19,039 bases of DNA from Flavobacterium psychrophilum (GCA_003243255.1 QFQM01000083.1:1-19039), one strand, 5' to 3'; counted from the first letter of the stretch, positions 13,072 to 19,001 are shown. Notes: a model not told the origin generated them from the sequence alone. Program-made: numbers and translations.

Positions 13072-13538
13072 TGCCCGTTAAAATTTTAATGGTTTGCCTG
13101 GGAAACATTTGCCGTTCTCCATTGGCAGAAGGTATCCTGCAGTCTAAATTGCCTGCGGGCGATTTTATCGTGGATTCTGCCGGAACAGGCAACTGGCACG
13201 CCGGCGAAGGCCCGGACAGGAGATCAGTAGCTACCGCTAAAAATCGCGGACTCGATATCAGTTGCCAGAAAGCACGCCAGATAAAAGTTTCTGACTTTAC
13301 AGAATTCGACCATATCTATGTAATGGACACCTCTAACCTGAGCGACGTTCAAAAGCTGGCTCCAAATGCCTCGGCGAAAGCCAAAGTAAAACTAATGATG
13401 GACGAAGTTCATCCCGGTAAAAAAGTTAATGTACCCGATCCGTACTATGGAGGTCCTGAAGGTTTTGACAATGTATATGATATGCTTGATGAAGCCTGTG
13501 AGATCGTAGCTACAAAACTTTTGAAGGAGCATTCGTAG
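13071..13538 (+). CDS. Low-molecular-weight protein tyrosine phosphatase
   Basis: The product has 155 residues, the family length. The N-terminal P-loop CLGNICRS contains the Cx5R active site (Cys9, Arg15, Ser16). The general acid is Asp123 in the DPYYGG motif near the C-terminus. Both are intact, so the enzyme should be active. Bacterial members dephosphorylate tyrosine kinases and their targets, often in polysaccharide export, but no tyrosine kinase or capsule gene is adjacent; some family members act as arsenate reductases. Its ATG shares one base with the dnaA stop (ATAATG), so it is cotranscribed and probably translationally coupled to dnaA. What links these two functions is not evident. 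Confidence 0.93.
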   Translation: MPVKILMVCLGNICRSPLAEGILQSKLPAGDFIVDSAGTGNWHAGEGPDRRSVATAKNRGLDISCQKARQIKVSDFTEFDHIYVMDTSNLSDVQKLAPNASAKAKVKLMMDEVHPGKKVNVPDPYYGGPEGFDNVYDMLDEACEIVATKLLKEHS

Positions 13539-13569
13539 GTATTTAATTATCAGCAAATGACTTCTTAAC

Positions 13570-13663
13570 AGACGTTGCAATGCAACGTCTCTACAAAAGC
13601 AATAAAGAATATAATCACAAATAAAGTCTAACCTCAATGTAGAGACGTTGCACTGCAACGTCT
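13570..13663. repeat. Head-to-head pair of 26-bp elements with palindromic AGACGTTGCA core
   Basis: The first copy has the perfect palindrome AGACGTTGCA-A-TGCAACGTCT (13570-13590) followed by CTACA. The second is TGTAG plus a palindrome with the same arms around C (13643-13663; element 13638-13663). The second is the reverse complement of the first except at the central base, with 42 nt between them. Each can fold on itself or the pair can fold together. It lies between the phosphatase and methyltransferase genes. No terminator T tract is present. Confidence 0.75.
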
Positions 13664-13691
13664 ACCATAAAAAGAATAATAAATAATCATC

Positions 13692-14408
13692 ATGAACCCA
13701 ACAGGCAAGCTATATCTATTACCCGTACCCCTTGGCGATGATGCCGACCCGAAACTGGTTTTACCCGATACAGTAGCACGCTCTATTGAGTTCATAGATC
13801 ATTATATCGTTGAGAATGAGAAAACGGCACGCCGTTTCATAAAAGCGATCCTGCCTACAAAAAAACAGCCCGACTTAAAATTATCAGTCCTTAACAAACA
13901 TACAGACGCGTCAGACCACCTGTCATTCATACAACCCTGTATGGAAGGCAAGAACGTTGGTCTGATGAGTGAAGCCGGTTGCCCGGGTGTTGCCGATCCC
14001 GGTGCCGCTATCGTTAAGATAGCACACGAACGCGGTATTCAGGTGGTACCGTTGGTTGGCCCTTCATCTATCCTGCTGGCTATTATGGCAAGCGGAATGA
14101 ACGGGCAGAGCTTTGCTTTTAACGGTTATCTCCCTATCGATAAATCGGACAAGAAAAGTGCGTTGAAGAATTTCGAAAAGCTTTCACACGACAAAAGTCA
14201 GTCACAATTGTTCATCGAAACACCATACCGCAACAACAAACTGATGGAGGACATACTGAACACGCTTCAGCCAAATACTCATCTGTGCATTGCCGCTGAT
14301 ATTACCCTGCCTACCGAATACATCAAAACCAAAACCATTGCCCAATGGAAAAAGGAAAAGGTAGACCTGCATAACAGGCCATGTATTTTTATTGTGCATA
14401 GGTTTTAG
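13692..14408 (+). CDS. SAM-dependent methyltransferase, RsmI-like (tetrapyrrole methylase fold)
   Basis: The product has 238 residues. The N-terminal KLYLLPVPLGD and the block GLMSEAGCPGVADPG (residues 90-104) match the TP_methylase fold, where RsmI proteins have a very similar GxxSDAGxPxISDPG. Later blocks VVPLVGPSSILLAIMASG and QLFIETPYRNNKLMEDIL are also RsmI-like. RsmI methylates the 2'-O of C1402 in 16S rRNA. This protein is shorter than typical RsmI (about 280) and diverges at the start, so it is a related subfamily common in Bacteroidota rather than certain RsmI. It is 153 nt downstream of the phosphatase, across a palindromic repeat pair. Its stop codon overlaps that of the convergent gene. 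Confidence 0.85.
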   Translation: MNPTGKLYLLPVPLGDDADPKLVLPDTVARSIEFIDHYIVENEKTARRFIKAILPTKKQPDLKLSVLNKHTDASDHLSFIQPCMEGKNVGLMSEAGCPGVADPGAAIVKIAHERGIQVVPLVGPSSILLAIMASGMNGQSFAFNGYLPIDKSDKKSALKNFEKLSHDKSQSQLFIETPYRNNKLMEDILNTLQPNTHLCIAADITLPTEYIKTKTIAQWKKEKVDLHNRPCIFIVHRF

Positions 14409-15121
14409 GAAGTAATTGAGTTACTGAGAAGCTTAGATACTTGGGTTTTTGAAAAGTCTACGTCAATCTTTGAAGATATCCAATTGTTATTTTTAGATTT
14501 CTTCCATAATCGCCAATGTTTATCCGAAACCTTAAAGGGTAAGTCTTTAATTATTGACTTTATAAAATTTTGATTTTCCTCATCCAACACCTCAAATGGA
14601 AATACAAACCAAACCGAAGCACTGGATCGTTTCGGACTTAATCTTAAATAAAATCTCGATGAAGATCCTCTAAGTTTATTGTCCAATAATGGAAATTTAT
14701 TTTGTCCCGGCAACACTTTACCACTTTCGGTAAAACCGAATCGCCATTCAAATGAAAGCACTAAAGGCCCCATTTCATTTGTTATTTCAGAAACTGACTC
14801 CAACATTCTGAAGGCATCATCTATTTTATTGGCGCCAATTCGCCATCTCCAGCTATAGCCTTTTCTGTTGACATACGGATAACTACCCCATGAAGTAAAA
14901 ACACCAAACTTTTTCACCATTTTCCAAAGCAAAGACCAAGAGCTATAACTTTTGTTATCAGAACTATATAAGGTAATATCAATTTTTAGTTGCTCAACCT
15001 CTGTATGATTATTAATAAAATCAAGACATTGAATATATAATCCTTCAACCGGCTTATTACCCAAGCCATGCGCCCCTCCTGATTTTAGAGGTAATCCATC
15101 ATAAGATATAAAAGCTTCCAT
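14405..15121 (-). CDS. Trp-rich protein of unknown function
   Basis: I do not recognise this family. From the ATG at 15121 the product has 238 residues with no signal peptide and no membrane helix. It is rich in Trp (about ten), clustered in SSWSLLWKMVKKFGVFTSWG, YSWRWRIG, FEWRFGF and KHWRLWKKSKNNNW. An upstream in-frame ATG at 15142 exists, but a perfect -7 box (15126-15133) lies between the two, so translation from 15121 is favoured; that start gives MEAFISYDGLPLKSGG. The gene is visibly more AT-rich than its neighbours. Its last ~11 codons (VSKLLSNSITS) lie within an 8-bp-period repeat, and CAAGGT palindromes lie upstream. Its stop overlaps the methyltransferase stop. These features suggest acquired or mobile-associated DNA. 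Confidence 0.65.
   Translation of the reverse strand: MEAFISYDGLPLKSGGAHGLGNKPVEGLYIQCLDFINNHTEVEQLKIDITLYSSDNKSYSSWSLLWKMVKKFGVFTSWGSYPYVNRKGYSWRWRIGANKIDDAFRMLESVSEITNEMGPLVLSFEWRFGFTESGKVLPGQNKFPLLDNKLRGSSSRFYLRLSPKRSSASVWFVFPFEVLDEENQNFIKSIIKDLPFKVSDKHWRLWKKSKNNNWISSKIDVDFSKTQVSKLLSNSITS
14411..14442 (-). repeat. 8-bp-period array 3 (four units), inside the C-terminus of the unknown gene
   Basis: On the minus strand the units are AAGTATCT, AAGCTTCT, CAGTAACT and CAATTACT, fitting (A/C)A(G)NNNCT. They run to 3 nt before the stop codon and encode the last ~11 residues of the unknown gene. The same period and consensus occur at 15265-15296 and 16931-16962. Confidence 0.6.
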
Positions 15122-15125
15122 TTTG

Positions 15126-15133
15126 CAAATATA
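15126..15133 (-). promoter_or_regulatory. -7 box (TATATTTG) 4 nt before the unknown gene's ATG
   Basis: A perfect TANNTTTG match on the minus strand, four bases before the ATG at 15121. It lies inside the longer reading frame that starts at 15142, so it argues for the shorter start. A TTG 23 nt upstream comes from the CAAGG arm of a palindromic repeat. Confidence 0.6.
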
Positions 15134-15151
15134 GAGCATCACTTCATATAT

Positions 15152-15180
15152 ACCTACAAGGTTTCAAAGACCTTGCAGGA
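15152..15180. repeat. CAAGGT palindrome, copy A
   Basis: The arms CCTACAAGGT and ACCTTGCAGG pair with one mismatch around TTCAAAG. About 45 nt including the flank (AACTACGATATTCAATCT) resemble the copy at 16871-16898 upstream of nhaA. Confidence 0.7.
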
Positions 15181-15195
15181 ACTACGATATTCAAT

Positions 15196-15220
15196 CTGCA
15201 AGGTTTCCAAAACCTTATAG
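15196..15220. repeat. CAAGGT palindrome, copy B
   Basis: CTGCAAGGTTT and AAAACCTTATAG pair with two mismatches around CC. It is 15 nt from copy A, in the divergent gap between the unknown gene and the SulP gene. Confidence 0.7.
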
Positions 15221-15250
15221 ATTTTTATTTTATAACAAAACACCACTTCG

Positions 15251-15258
15251 TATCTTTG
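15251..15258 (+). promoter_or_regulatory. -7 box (TATCTTTG) for the SulP gene
   Basis: A perfect TANNTTTG match. It lies 38 nt from the ATG; 32 of those bases are the 8-bp-period array, leaving only CGCCCT (15259-15264) between box and array. Confidence 0.6.
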
Positions 15259-15264
15259 CGCCCT

Positions 15265-15296
15265 CAGCAACTAAGAACCTCAGTAACTCAGCAACT
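15265..15296 (+). repeat. 8-bp-period array 1 (four units) filling the SulP leader
   Basis: Units CAGCAACT, AAGAACCT, CAGTAACT and CAGCAACT run without gaps and end at the base before the ATG at 15297. Removing them would place the promoter box 6 nt from the ATG, as in most other genes here. Confidence 0.75.
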
Positions 15297-16814
15297 ATGC
15301 CAGTCTTCGACTTCTCCCAAAAAGTAAACTATAAGAACGAAATCCTGGCCGGACTTACCGTAGCCATGACCATGATACCCGAATCGCTTTCGTTTGCGAT
15401 ACTGGCAGGATTTCCTCCATTGGTAGGATTATATGCCGCTTTCATAATGGGATTGGTTACCGCCATATTTGGAGGAAGGCCGGGACTGGTATCGGGAGGT
15501 GCGGGTGCAACAGTTATTACCCTTATCGCCCTGATGAAATCGCACGGCATGGAATATGTTTTTGCTGCCGTAGCATTGGCCGGAGTAATTCAGATACTGG
15601 TTGGTGTATTTAAATTCGGAAAATTCATACGACTAGTGCCTCAACCGGTAATGTATGGTTTTGTAAACGGACTCGCAGTCGTAATATTCATGTCACAACT
15701 TGAACAACTAAAGTCGGCAGATGGCAGTTGGTTAACAGGATCACCGCTGTATATAATGCTCGGACTGATTGCATTAACCATAGGCGTTGTTATTGGCCTC
15801 CCAAAGATTACCAAGGCAGTTCCTGCATCATTGGTGGCTATTGTAGTAGTATTTTTGGTAGTATTGGGCTTTGGCATCGAAACCAAGACCGTAGCTGATA
15901 TTGCTTCGGTACAGGGGGGCTTCCCTCCTTTCCATGTTCCTGATATTGCTTTTAACTTTGAGACTTTTCAGATTATCGCTCCTTACGCGCTGATTATGGC
16001 TGCCGTTGGATTAACTGAAGGACTGCTTACGCTGAACCTTGTAGACGAAATTACCGGAACACGAGGCAACAGCAACCGCGAATGCATCGCACAGGGAACA
16101 GCAAACATAGCCAACGGATTCTTTTTTGGGATGGGTGGCTGCCCTATGATAGCACAAACACTGGTTAACCTTTCAGCAGGTTCAAGAGCAAGGCTTTCGG
16201 GTATTATTGCTGCCCTGACAATATTACTTATCATATTAGTGGGCGCACCTGTTATTGGGATGGTTCCTATGGCGGCCCTTGTTGGTGTAATGGCAATGGT
16301 AGCCATCACAACTTTTGAGTGGGCCAGCTTCAGGATCATCAATAAAATGCCTAAATCCGATATTATTACCGGTGTATTGGTAGCCATAATCACCATAGTA
16401 CTGCACAATCTGGCATTAGCGGTACTGATAGGCGTAATTATCTCCGCATTGGTATTTGCCTGGGAAAGCGCCAAACGTATCAGGGCAAGGCATTACATTG
16501 ATGAAAATGGCGTAAAAAATTATGAGATCTACGGTCCGTTATTCTTCGGATCAACCACGCTGTTCAGCGAGAAATTCGACATTGCCAATGATCCGAAGGA
16601 AGTCATAATCGATTTTAAGGAAAGTCGCATTTCAGATATGTCAGCTATAGAAGCGGTGAATTCTATTACCTCAAAATACCAGAAAGCTGGCAAAACGGTC
16701 CGCCTGAAACACCTAAGTGCTGACAGCAGGGAACTATTAGCTAATGCCGGAGCCGTTATCGAGGTAAATATTATTGAAGACCCTGCATATACGGTACTTA
16801 CACGCAAGGCATAG
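15297..16814 (+). CDS. SulP/SLC26-family anion transporter with STAS domain
   Basis: The product has 505 residues. The N-terminal region opens with EILAGLTVAMTMIPESLSFAILAG and GFPPLVGLYAAFIMGLV, given here as landmarks AGLTVAMTMIPESLSFAI and PPLVGLYAAFI, the SulP signature. GGRPGLVSGGAGATV follows. About 390 residues form the multi-helix membrane core. Residues about 405-505 are a cytoplasmic STAS domain (NYEIYGPLFFGS ... VIIDFKESRISDMSAIEAV). SulP proteins carry sulfate, bicarbonate or other anions by H+ or Na+ symport or exchange. The protein is short but complete. The next gene is an NhaA Na+/H+ antiporter, which makes a Na+-coupled bicarbonate role conceivable, but sulfate remains possible. 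No cys or carbonic anhydrase gene is nearby. Its leader holds an unusual 8-bp repeat array. Confidence 0.93.
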   Translation: MPVFDFSQKVNYKNEILAGLTVAMTMIPESLSFAILAGFPPLVGLYAAFIMGLVTAIFGGRPGLVSGGAGATVITLIALMKSHGMEYVFAAVALAGVIQILVGVFKFGKFIRLVPQPVMYGFVNGLAVVIFMSQLEQLKSADGSWLTGSPLYIMLGLIALTIGVVIGLPKITKAVPASLVAIVVVFLVVLGFGIETKTVADIASVQGGFPPFHVPDIAFNFETFQIIAPYALIMAAVGLTEGLLTLNLVDEITGTRGNSNRECIAQGTANIANGFFFGMGGCPMIAQTLVNLSAGSRARLSGIIAALTILLIILVGAPVIGMVPMAALVGVMAMVAITTFEWASFRIINKMPKSDIITGVLVAIITIVLHNLALAVLIGVIISALVFAWESAKRIRARHYIDENGVKNYEIYGPLFFGSTTLFSEKFDIANDPKEVIIDFKESRISDMSAIEAVNSITSKYQKAGKTVRLKHLSADSRELLANAGAVIEVNIIEDPAYTVLTRKA

Positions 16815-16870
16815 CGGGTTTTGAAGTGTAAAATTAGAAGTACGTTTTGACCCATAACACACATAGTTCA

Positions 16871-16898
16871 TACCTACAAGGCCTCAAAGACCTTGCAG
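16871..16898. repeat. CAAGGT palindrome, copy C
   Basis: ACCTACAAGG and CCTTGCAG arms enclose a CCTCAAAGA centre. The sequence before it (GTTCATACCTAC) and after it (AATCATGATATACAACCTAC) resembles copy A and its flanks, so copies A and C share about 45 nt. Confidence 0.7.
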
Positions 16899-16930
16899 AA
16901 ATCATGATATACAACCTACCAACAAACGCT

Positions 16931-16962
16931 AAGAACCTAAGCAACTAAGGCACTCAGCAACT
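16931..16962 (+). repeat. 8-bp-period array 2 (four units) upstream of nhaA
   Basis: Units AAGAACCT, AAGCAACT, AAGGCACT and CAGCAACT end 7 nt before the nhaA -7 box, covering the expected -33 region. They fit the same (A/C)A(G)NNNCT consensus as array 1. Confidence 0.7.
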
Positions 16963-16969
16963 TTCTTAG

Positions 16970-16977
16970 TATATTTG
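16970..16977 (+). promoter_or_regulatory. -7 box (TATATTTG) 5 nt before the nhaA ATG
   Basis: A perfect TANNTTTG match ending five bases before the ATG at 16983. A leaderless or nearly leaderless transcript is expected. Confidence 0.6.
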
Positions 16978-16982
16978 TATAT

Positions 16983-18164
16983 ATGGCTAAACTCATCAAC
17001 CTTAAGATATTCAAGCGATTTACAGAGTCTTCATCCTTTGGCGGCATACTACTGATCATCTGCGTAATACTCTCTCTTATCATTGCTAATACCGAATTGT
17101 CAACAGGGTTTAAAAACTTCCTTAGTTCAGAAATCGGCATTGCAAATGATTCAATTCATTTGAAATACCCAATTCTCACCTGGATAAACGACGGACTTAT
17201 GGCTGTGTTTTTCCTGTTCGTAGGCCTGGAGATAAAAAGGGAAATCGTTGAAGGAGAGCTTTCATCCCTTAAGCATGCCACATTACCCGTATTAGCCGCT
17301 ATTGGAGGTGTAATCGCTCCGGCTATCATATACAGTTTATTTAATGAAGGTACATCTACCGGAAACGGCTGGGGTATTCCCATGGCCACTGATATCGCCT
17401 TTGCATTAGGAATATTATCCTTATTGGGCAGCAGGGTCCCAACCGGGCTAAAGATATTCCTTGCAGCACTTGCCATTGTAGATGATCTTATGGCTATACT
17501 GGTTATTGCTATCTTCTACTCTACCGAACTGCACCTGAACTACCTTGCCTTTGCAGGAGGAATGTTCGCCCTGCAAATAGCCCTAAACCGTTTTGGCGTA
17601 AAAAATATATGGTTTTATATCCTTCCGGGAATCGTGATGTGGTACTTTATACATCATTCGGGCATCCATGCTACTATTGCAGGAGTACTTACCGCTCTTA
17701 CCCTTCCTACTACCGAAGACGATGTAGAATCTCCGCTTGAAAAACTGGAGCATGCACTTTCTACACCCGTGAATTATATCATCATGCCAATATTTGCCAT
17801 TGCAAATACTAACATCACTTTTGAGGAGGGCATGGTTAGCGGACTTACAAGCAATCTCGGACTGGGTATTGTATTGGGATTGTTCTTAGGCAAACCAATC
17901 GGTATTTTCCTGATGTCATGGCTATCGGTAAAACTTAAGATCTCTGCTCTCCCTGAAGAAACCAACTGGGTTCATGTTACCGGATTGGGACTATTGGGAG
18001 GTATTGGGTTTACAATGTCTATTTTCATTGCGCTTTTATCTTTTGATGATCCGGCTCTCCAGACGCATGCTAAATTTGCTGTGCTTATGGCATCGGTAGC
18101 AGCAGGAATTGTGGGATATGTGGTACTAAGGAAATTTGGAGGAAAAAATAAATCGTTCGGATAA
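16983..18164 (+). CDS. nhaA: Na+/H+ antiporter NhaA
   Basis: The 393-residue product is an inner-membrane antiporter that exports Na+ (or Li+) in exchange for H+, for pH and sodium homeostasis. The ATDIAFALGIL motif carries Asp137 (equivalent to E. coli Asp133). AIVDDLMAILV carries the Asp167-Asp168 pair (E. coli Asp163-Asp164), which binds the ion. LGKPIGIFLMSWL carries Lys304 (E. coli Lys300). The N-terminal FLFVGLEIKREIVEGEL is also a family hallmark. The length matches E. coli NhaA (388). All key residues are intact, so it should be functional. It follows the SulP gene on the same strand by 168 nt with its own promoter box. A palindromic repeat lies immediately after the stop. Identification is firm. 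Confidence 0.97.
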   Translation: MAKLINLKIFKRFTESSSFGGILLIICVILSLIIANTELSTGFKNFLSSEIGIANDSIHLKYPILTWINDGLMAVFFLFVGLEIKREIVEGELSSLKHATLPVLAAIGGVIAPAIIYSLFNEGTSTGNGWGIPMATDIAFALGILSLLGSRVPTGLKIFLAALAIVDDLMAILVIAIFYSTELHLNYLAFAGGMFALQIALNRFGVKNIWFYILPGIVMWYFIHHSGIHATIAGVLTALTLPTTEDDVESPLEKLEHALSTPVNYIIMPIFAIANTNITFEEGMVSGLTSNLGLGIVLGLFLGKPIGIFLMSWLSVKLKISALPEETNWVHVTGLGLLGGIGFTMSIFIALLSFDDPALQTHAKFAVLMASVAAGIVGYVVLRKFGGKNKSFG

Positions 18165-18167
18165 GCT

Positions 18168-18194
18168 CCTGCAAGGTTTTCAAAACCTTATAGG
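18168..18194. repeat. CAAGGT palindrome, copy D
   Basis: CCTGCAAGGTTTT and AAAACCTTATAGG pair with two mismatches around one central C. It starts 3 nt after the nhaA stop and could end or stabilise the transcript, but no T tract follows. Confidence 0.7.
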
Positions 18195-18248
18195 TGTTAA
18201 CTAAAAACACAATAAAGATTTAAACAGTTTATTTCACTTTAATAAAAA

Positions 18249-18274
18249 CCCACAAGGTCTCTAAGACCTTGCAG
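18249..18274. repeat. CAAGGT palindrome, copy E
   Basis: CCCACAAGGTCT and AGACCTTGCAG arms surround CTA. It lies between nhaA and the convergent lysozyme-like gene, just beyond that gene's terminator. Confidence 0.7.
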
Positions 18275-18285
18275 TTTGGTAAAAA

Positions 18286-18312
18286 CAAAAAAACCGCCCT
18301 TTGGAGGCGGTT
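18286..18312 (-). terminator. Terminator of the lysozyme-like gene
   Basis: Read on the minus strand, AACCGCC and GGCGGTT form a 7-bp GC-rich stem with a 7-nt loop. A run of seven T follows. It lies 24 nt after the stop codon at 18337. Confidence 0.88.
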
Positions 18313-18336
18313 CTGTTATAGTAGTAGTGCACTTAG

Positions 18337-18984
18337 TTACATTATTACTTTTGGCTGTGGACTTGCCACAATGTTCGAGGTATCATAACCACCGAATTTT
18401 TTGATGTAGGTTTTAAGCGAAGTTCCGAAACCATCCCTAAACGCCCTGTTACCATTACTGTGCAGGAAACTTTTAACCGATCCGGCTCCTGCAAGGTGAG
18501 CCGCAGCAAGCAATCCTGATTCGGTAATCTTAACACCTTTAATAATTCTGCCGTCAAAACGGTGAATCTCTTTGCGAAGTTCCCATTTGTTTTTAGCCAG
18601 CAAAGCTTTAAATGCTTTTTCCTGCAGGGCAGGGTTGTTAAGGAAGGATTTGGTATCTTTAATACCTATGGCACGTAATGCGCTTTTACCAAACTGATAC
18701 TTGCCCATGTAACCAAAACGGTTTACAAGCTTGTAAAGTCCCTGAGACTCTTTAAAGGCTACCGCCTGTTTAAATCCTACGTAAGACTTTCCTGTGAACG
18801 GAAAGTTGAAATCGACTTTTGCAGTCTCGTCGATGGTTGGTACTGTGTAATTCGTGATCTCGTCTTCAGCAAGGTGAAATCCTTCGATCTTTCCAAATTG
18901 TTTTGCTTCTGTCTTCTTAAAGCCCGAGCTTACAATCGTGATGAATAGGGCTAACCCTAAAAAGTATGACCATTTTTTTATCAT
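18337..18984 (-). CDS. Exported lysozyme/transglycosylase-like protein
   Basis: From the ATG at 18984 the product has 215 residues and starts with MIKKWSYFLGLALFITIVSS, a good signal peptide. A longer frame from GTG at 19011 would put nine polar residues before it, so the ATG is preferred. The segment AFKESQGLYKLVNRFGYMGKY has Glu79 followed by Ser and a later GxxGKYQFG. This resembles the catalytic Glu-Ser and following loop of SLT-type lytic transglycosylases and lysozymes. ITESGLLAAAHLAGAGSVK near the C-terminus is another lysozyme-like block. It would act on peptidoglycan in the periplasm or outside. Similar Flavobacterium proteins are often labelled 'peptidoglycan-binding LysM protein', but I see no LysM motif. 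Activity is inferred. Confidence 0.75.
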   Translation of the reverse strand: MIKKWSYFLGLALFITIVSSGFKKTEAKQFGKIEGFHLAEDEITNYTVPTIDETAKVDFNFPFTGKSYVGFKQAVAFKESQGLYKLVNRFGYMGKYQFGKSALRAIGIKDTKSFLNNPALQEKAFKALLAKNKWELRKEIHRFDGRIIKGVKITESGLLAAAHLAGAGSVKSFLHSNGNRAFRDGFGTSLKTYIKKFGGYDTSNIVASPQPKVIM

Positions 18985-19001
18985 GTATTTTGTTTTCTCA
19001 T
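18981..19001 (-). CDS. Possible six-codon upstream reading frame overlapping the lysozyme-like start
   Basis: On the minus strand ATG at 19001 encodes MRKQNT and stops at TGA (18983-18981), which overlaps the main ATG as ATGA. AAGG lies 9 nt before its ATG, the best Shine-Dalgarno-like spacing in this leader. It could be chance; if used, it would couple translation to the main gene. Confidence 0.25.
   Translation of the reverse strand: MRKQNT

Noticed and set aside
13570..13663. CRISPR-like reading of the two AGACGTTGCA repeats
   Set aside because: Only two units, in inverted orientation and self-palindromic, with no cas genes; it is a REP-like pair, not a CRISPR array.
15122..15142. Longer N-terminus (MMLYICK) for the Trp-rich unknown protein
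   Set aside because: The -7 box TATATTTG lies within this extension, so the transcript should start after it; the ATG at 15121 is preferred.
15983..16474. 163-codon minus-strand frame inside the SulP gene
   Set aside because: It is antisense to membrane-helix coding sequence and shows the expected Ala/Thr/Pro/Ile-rich artefact composition.
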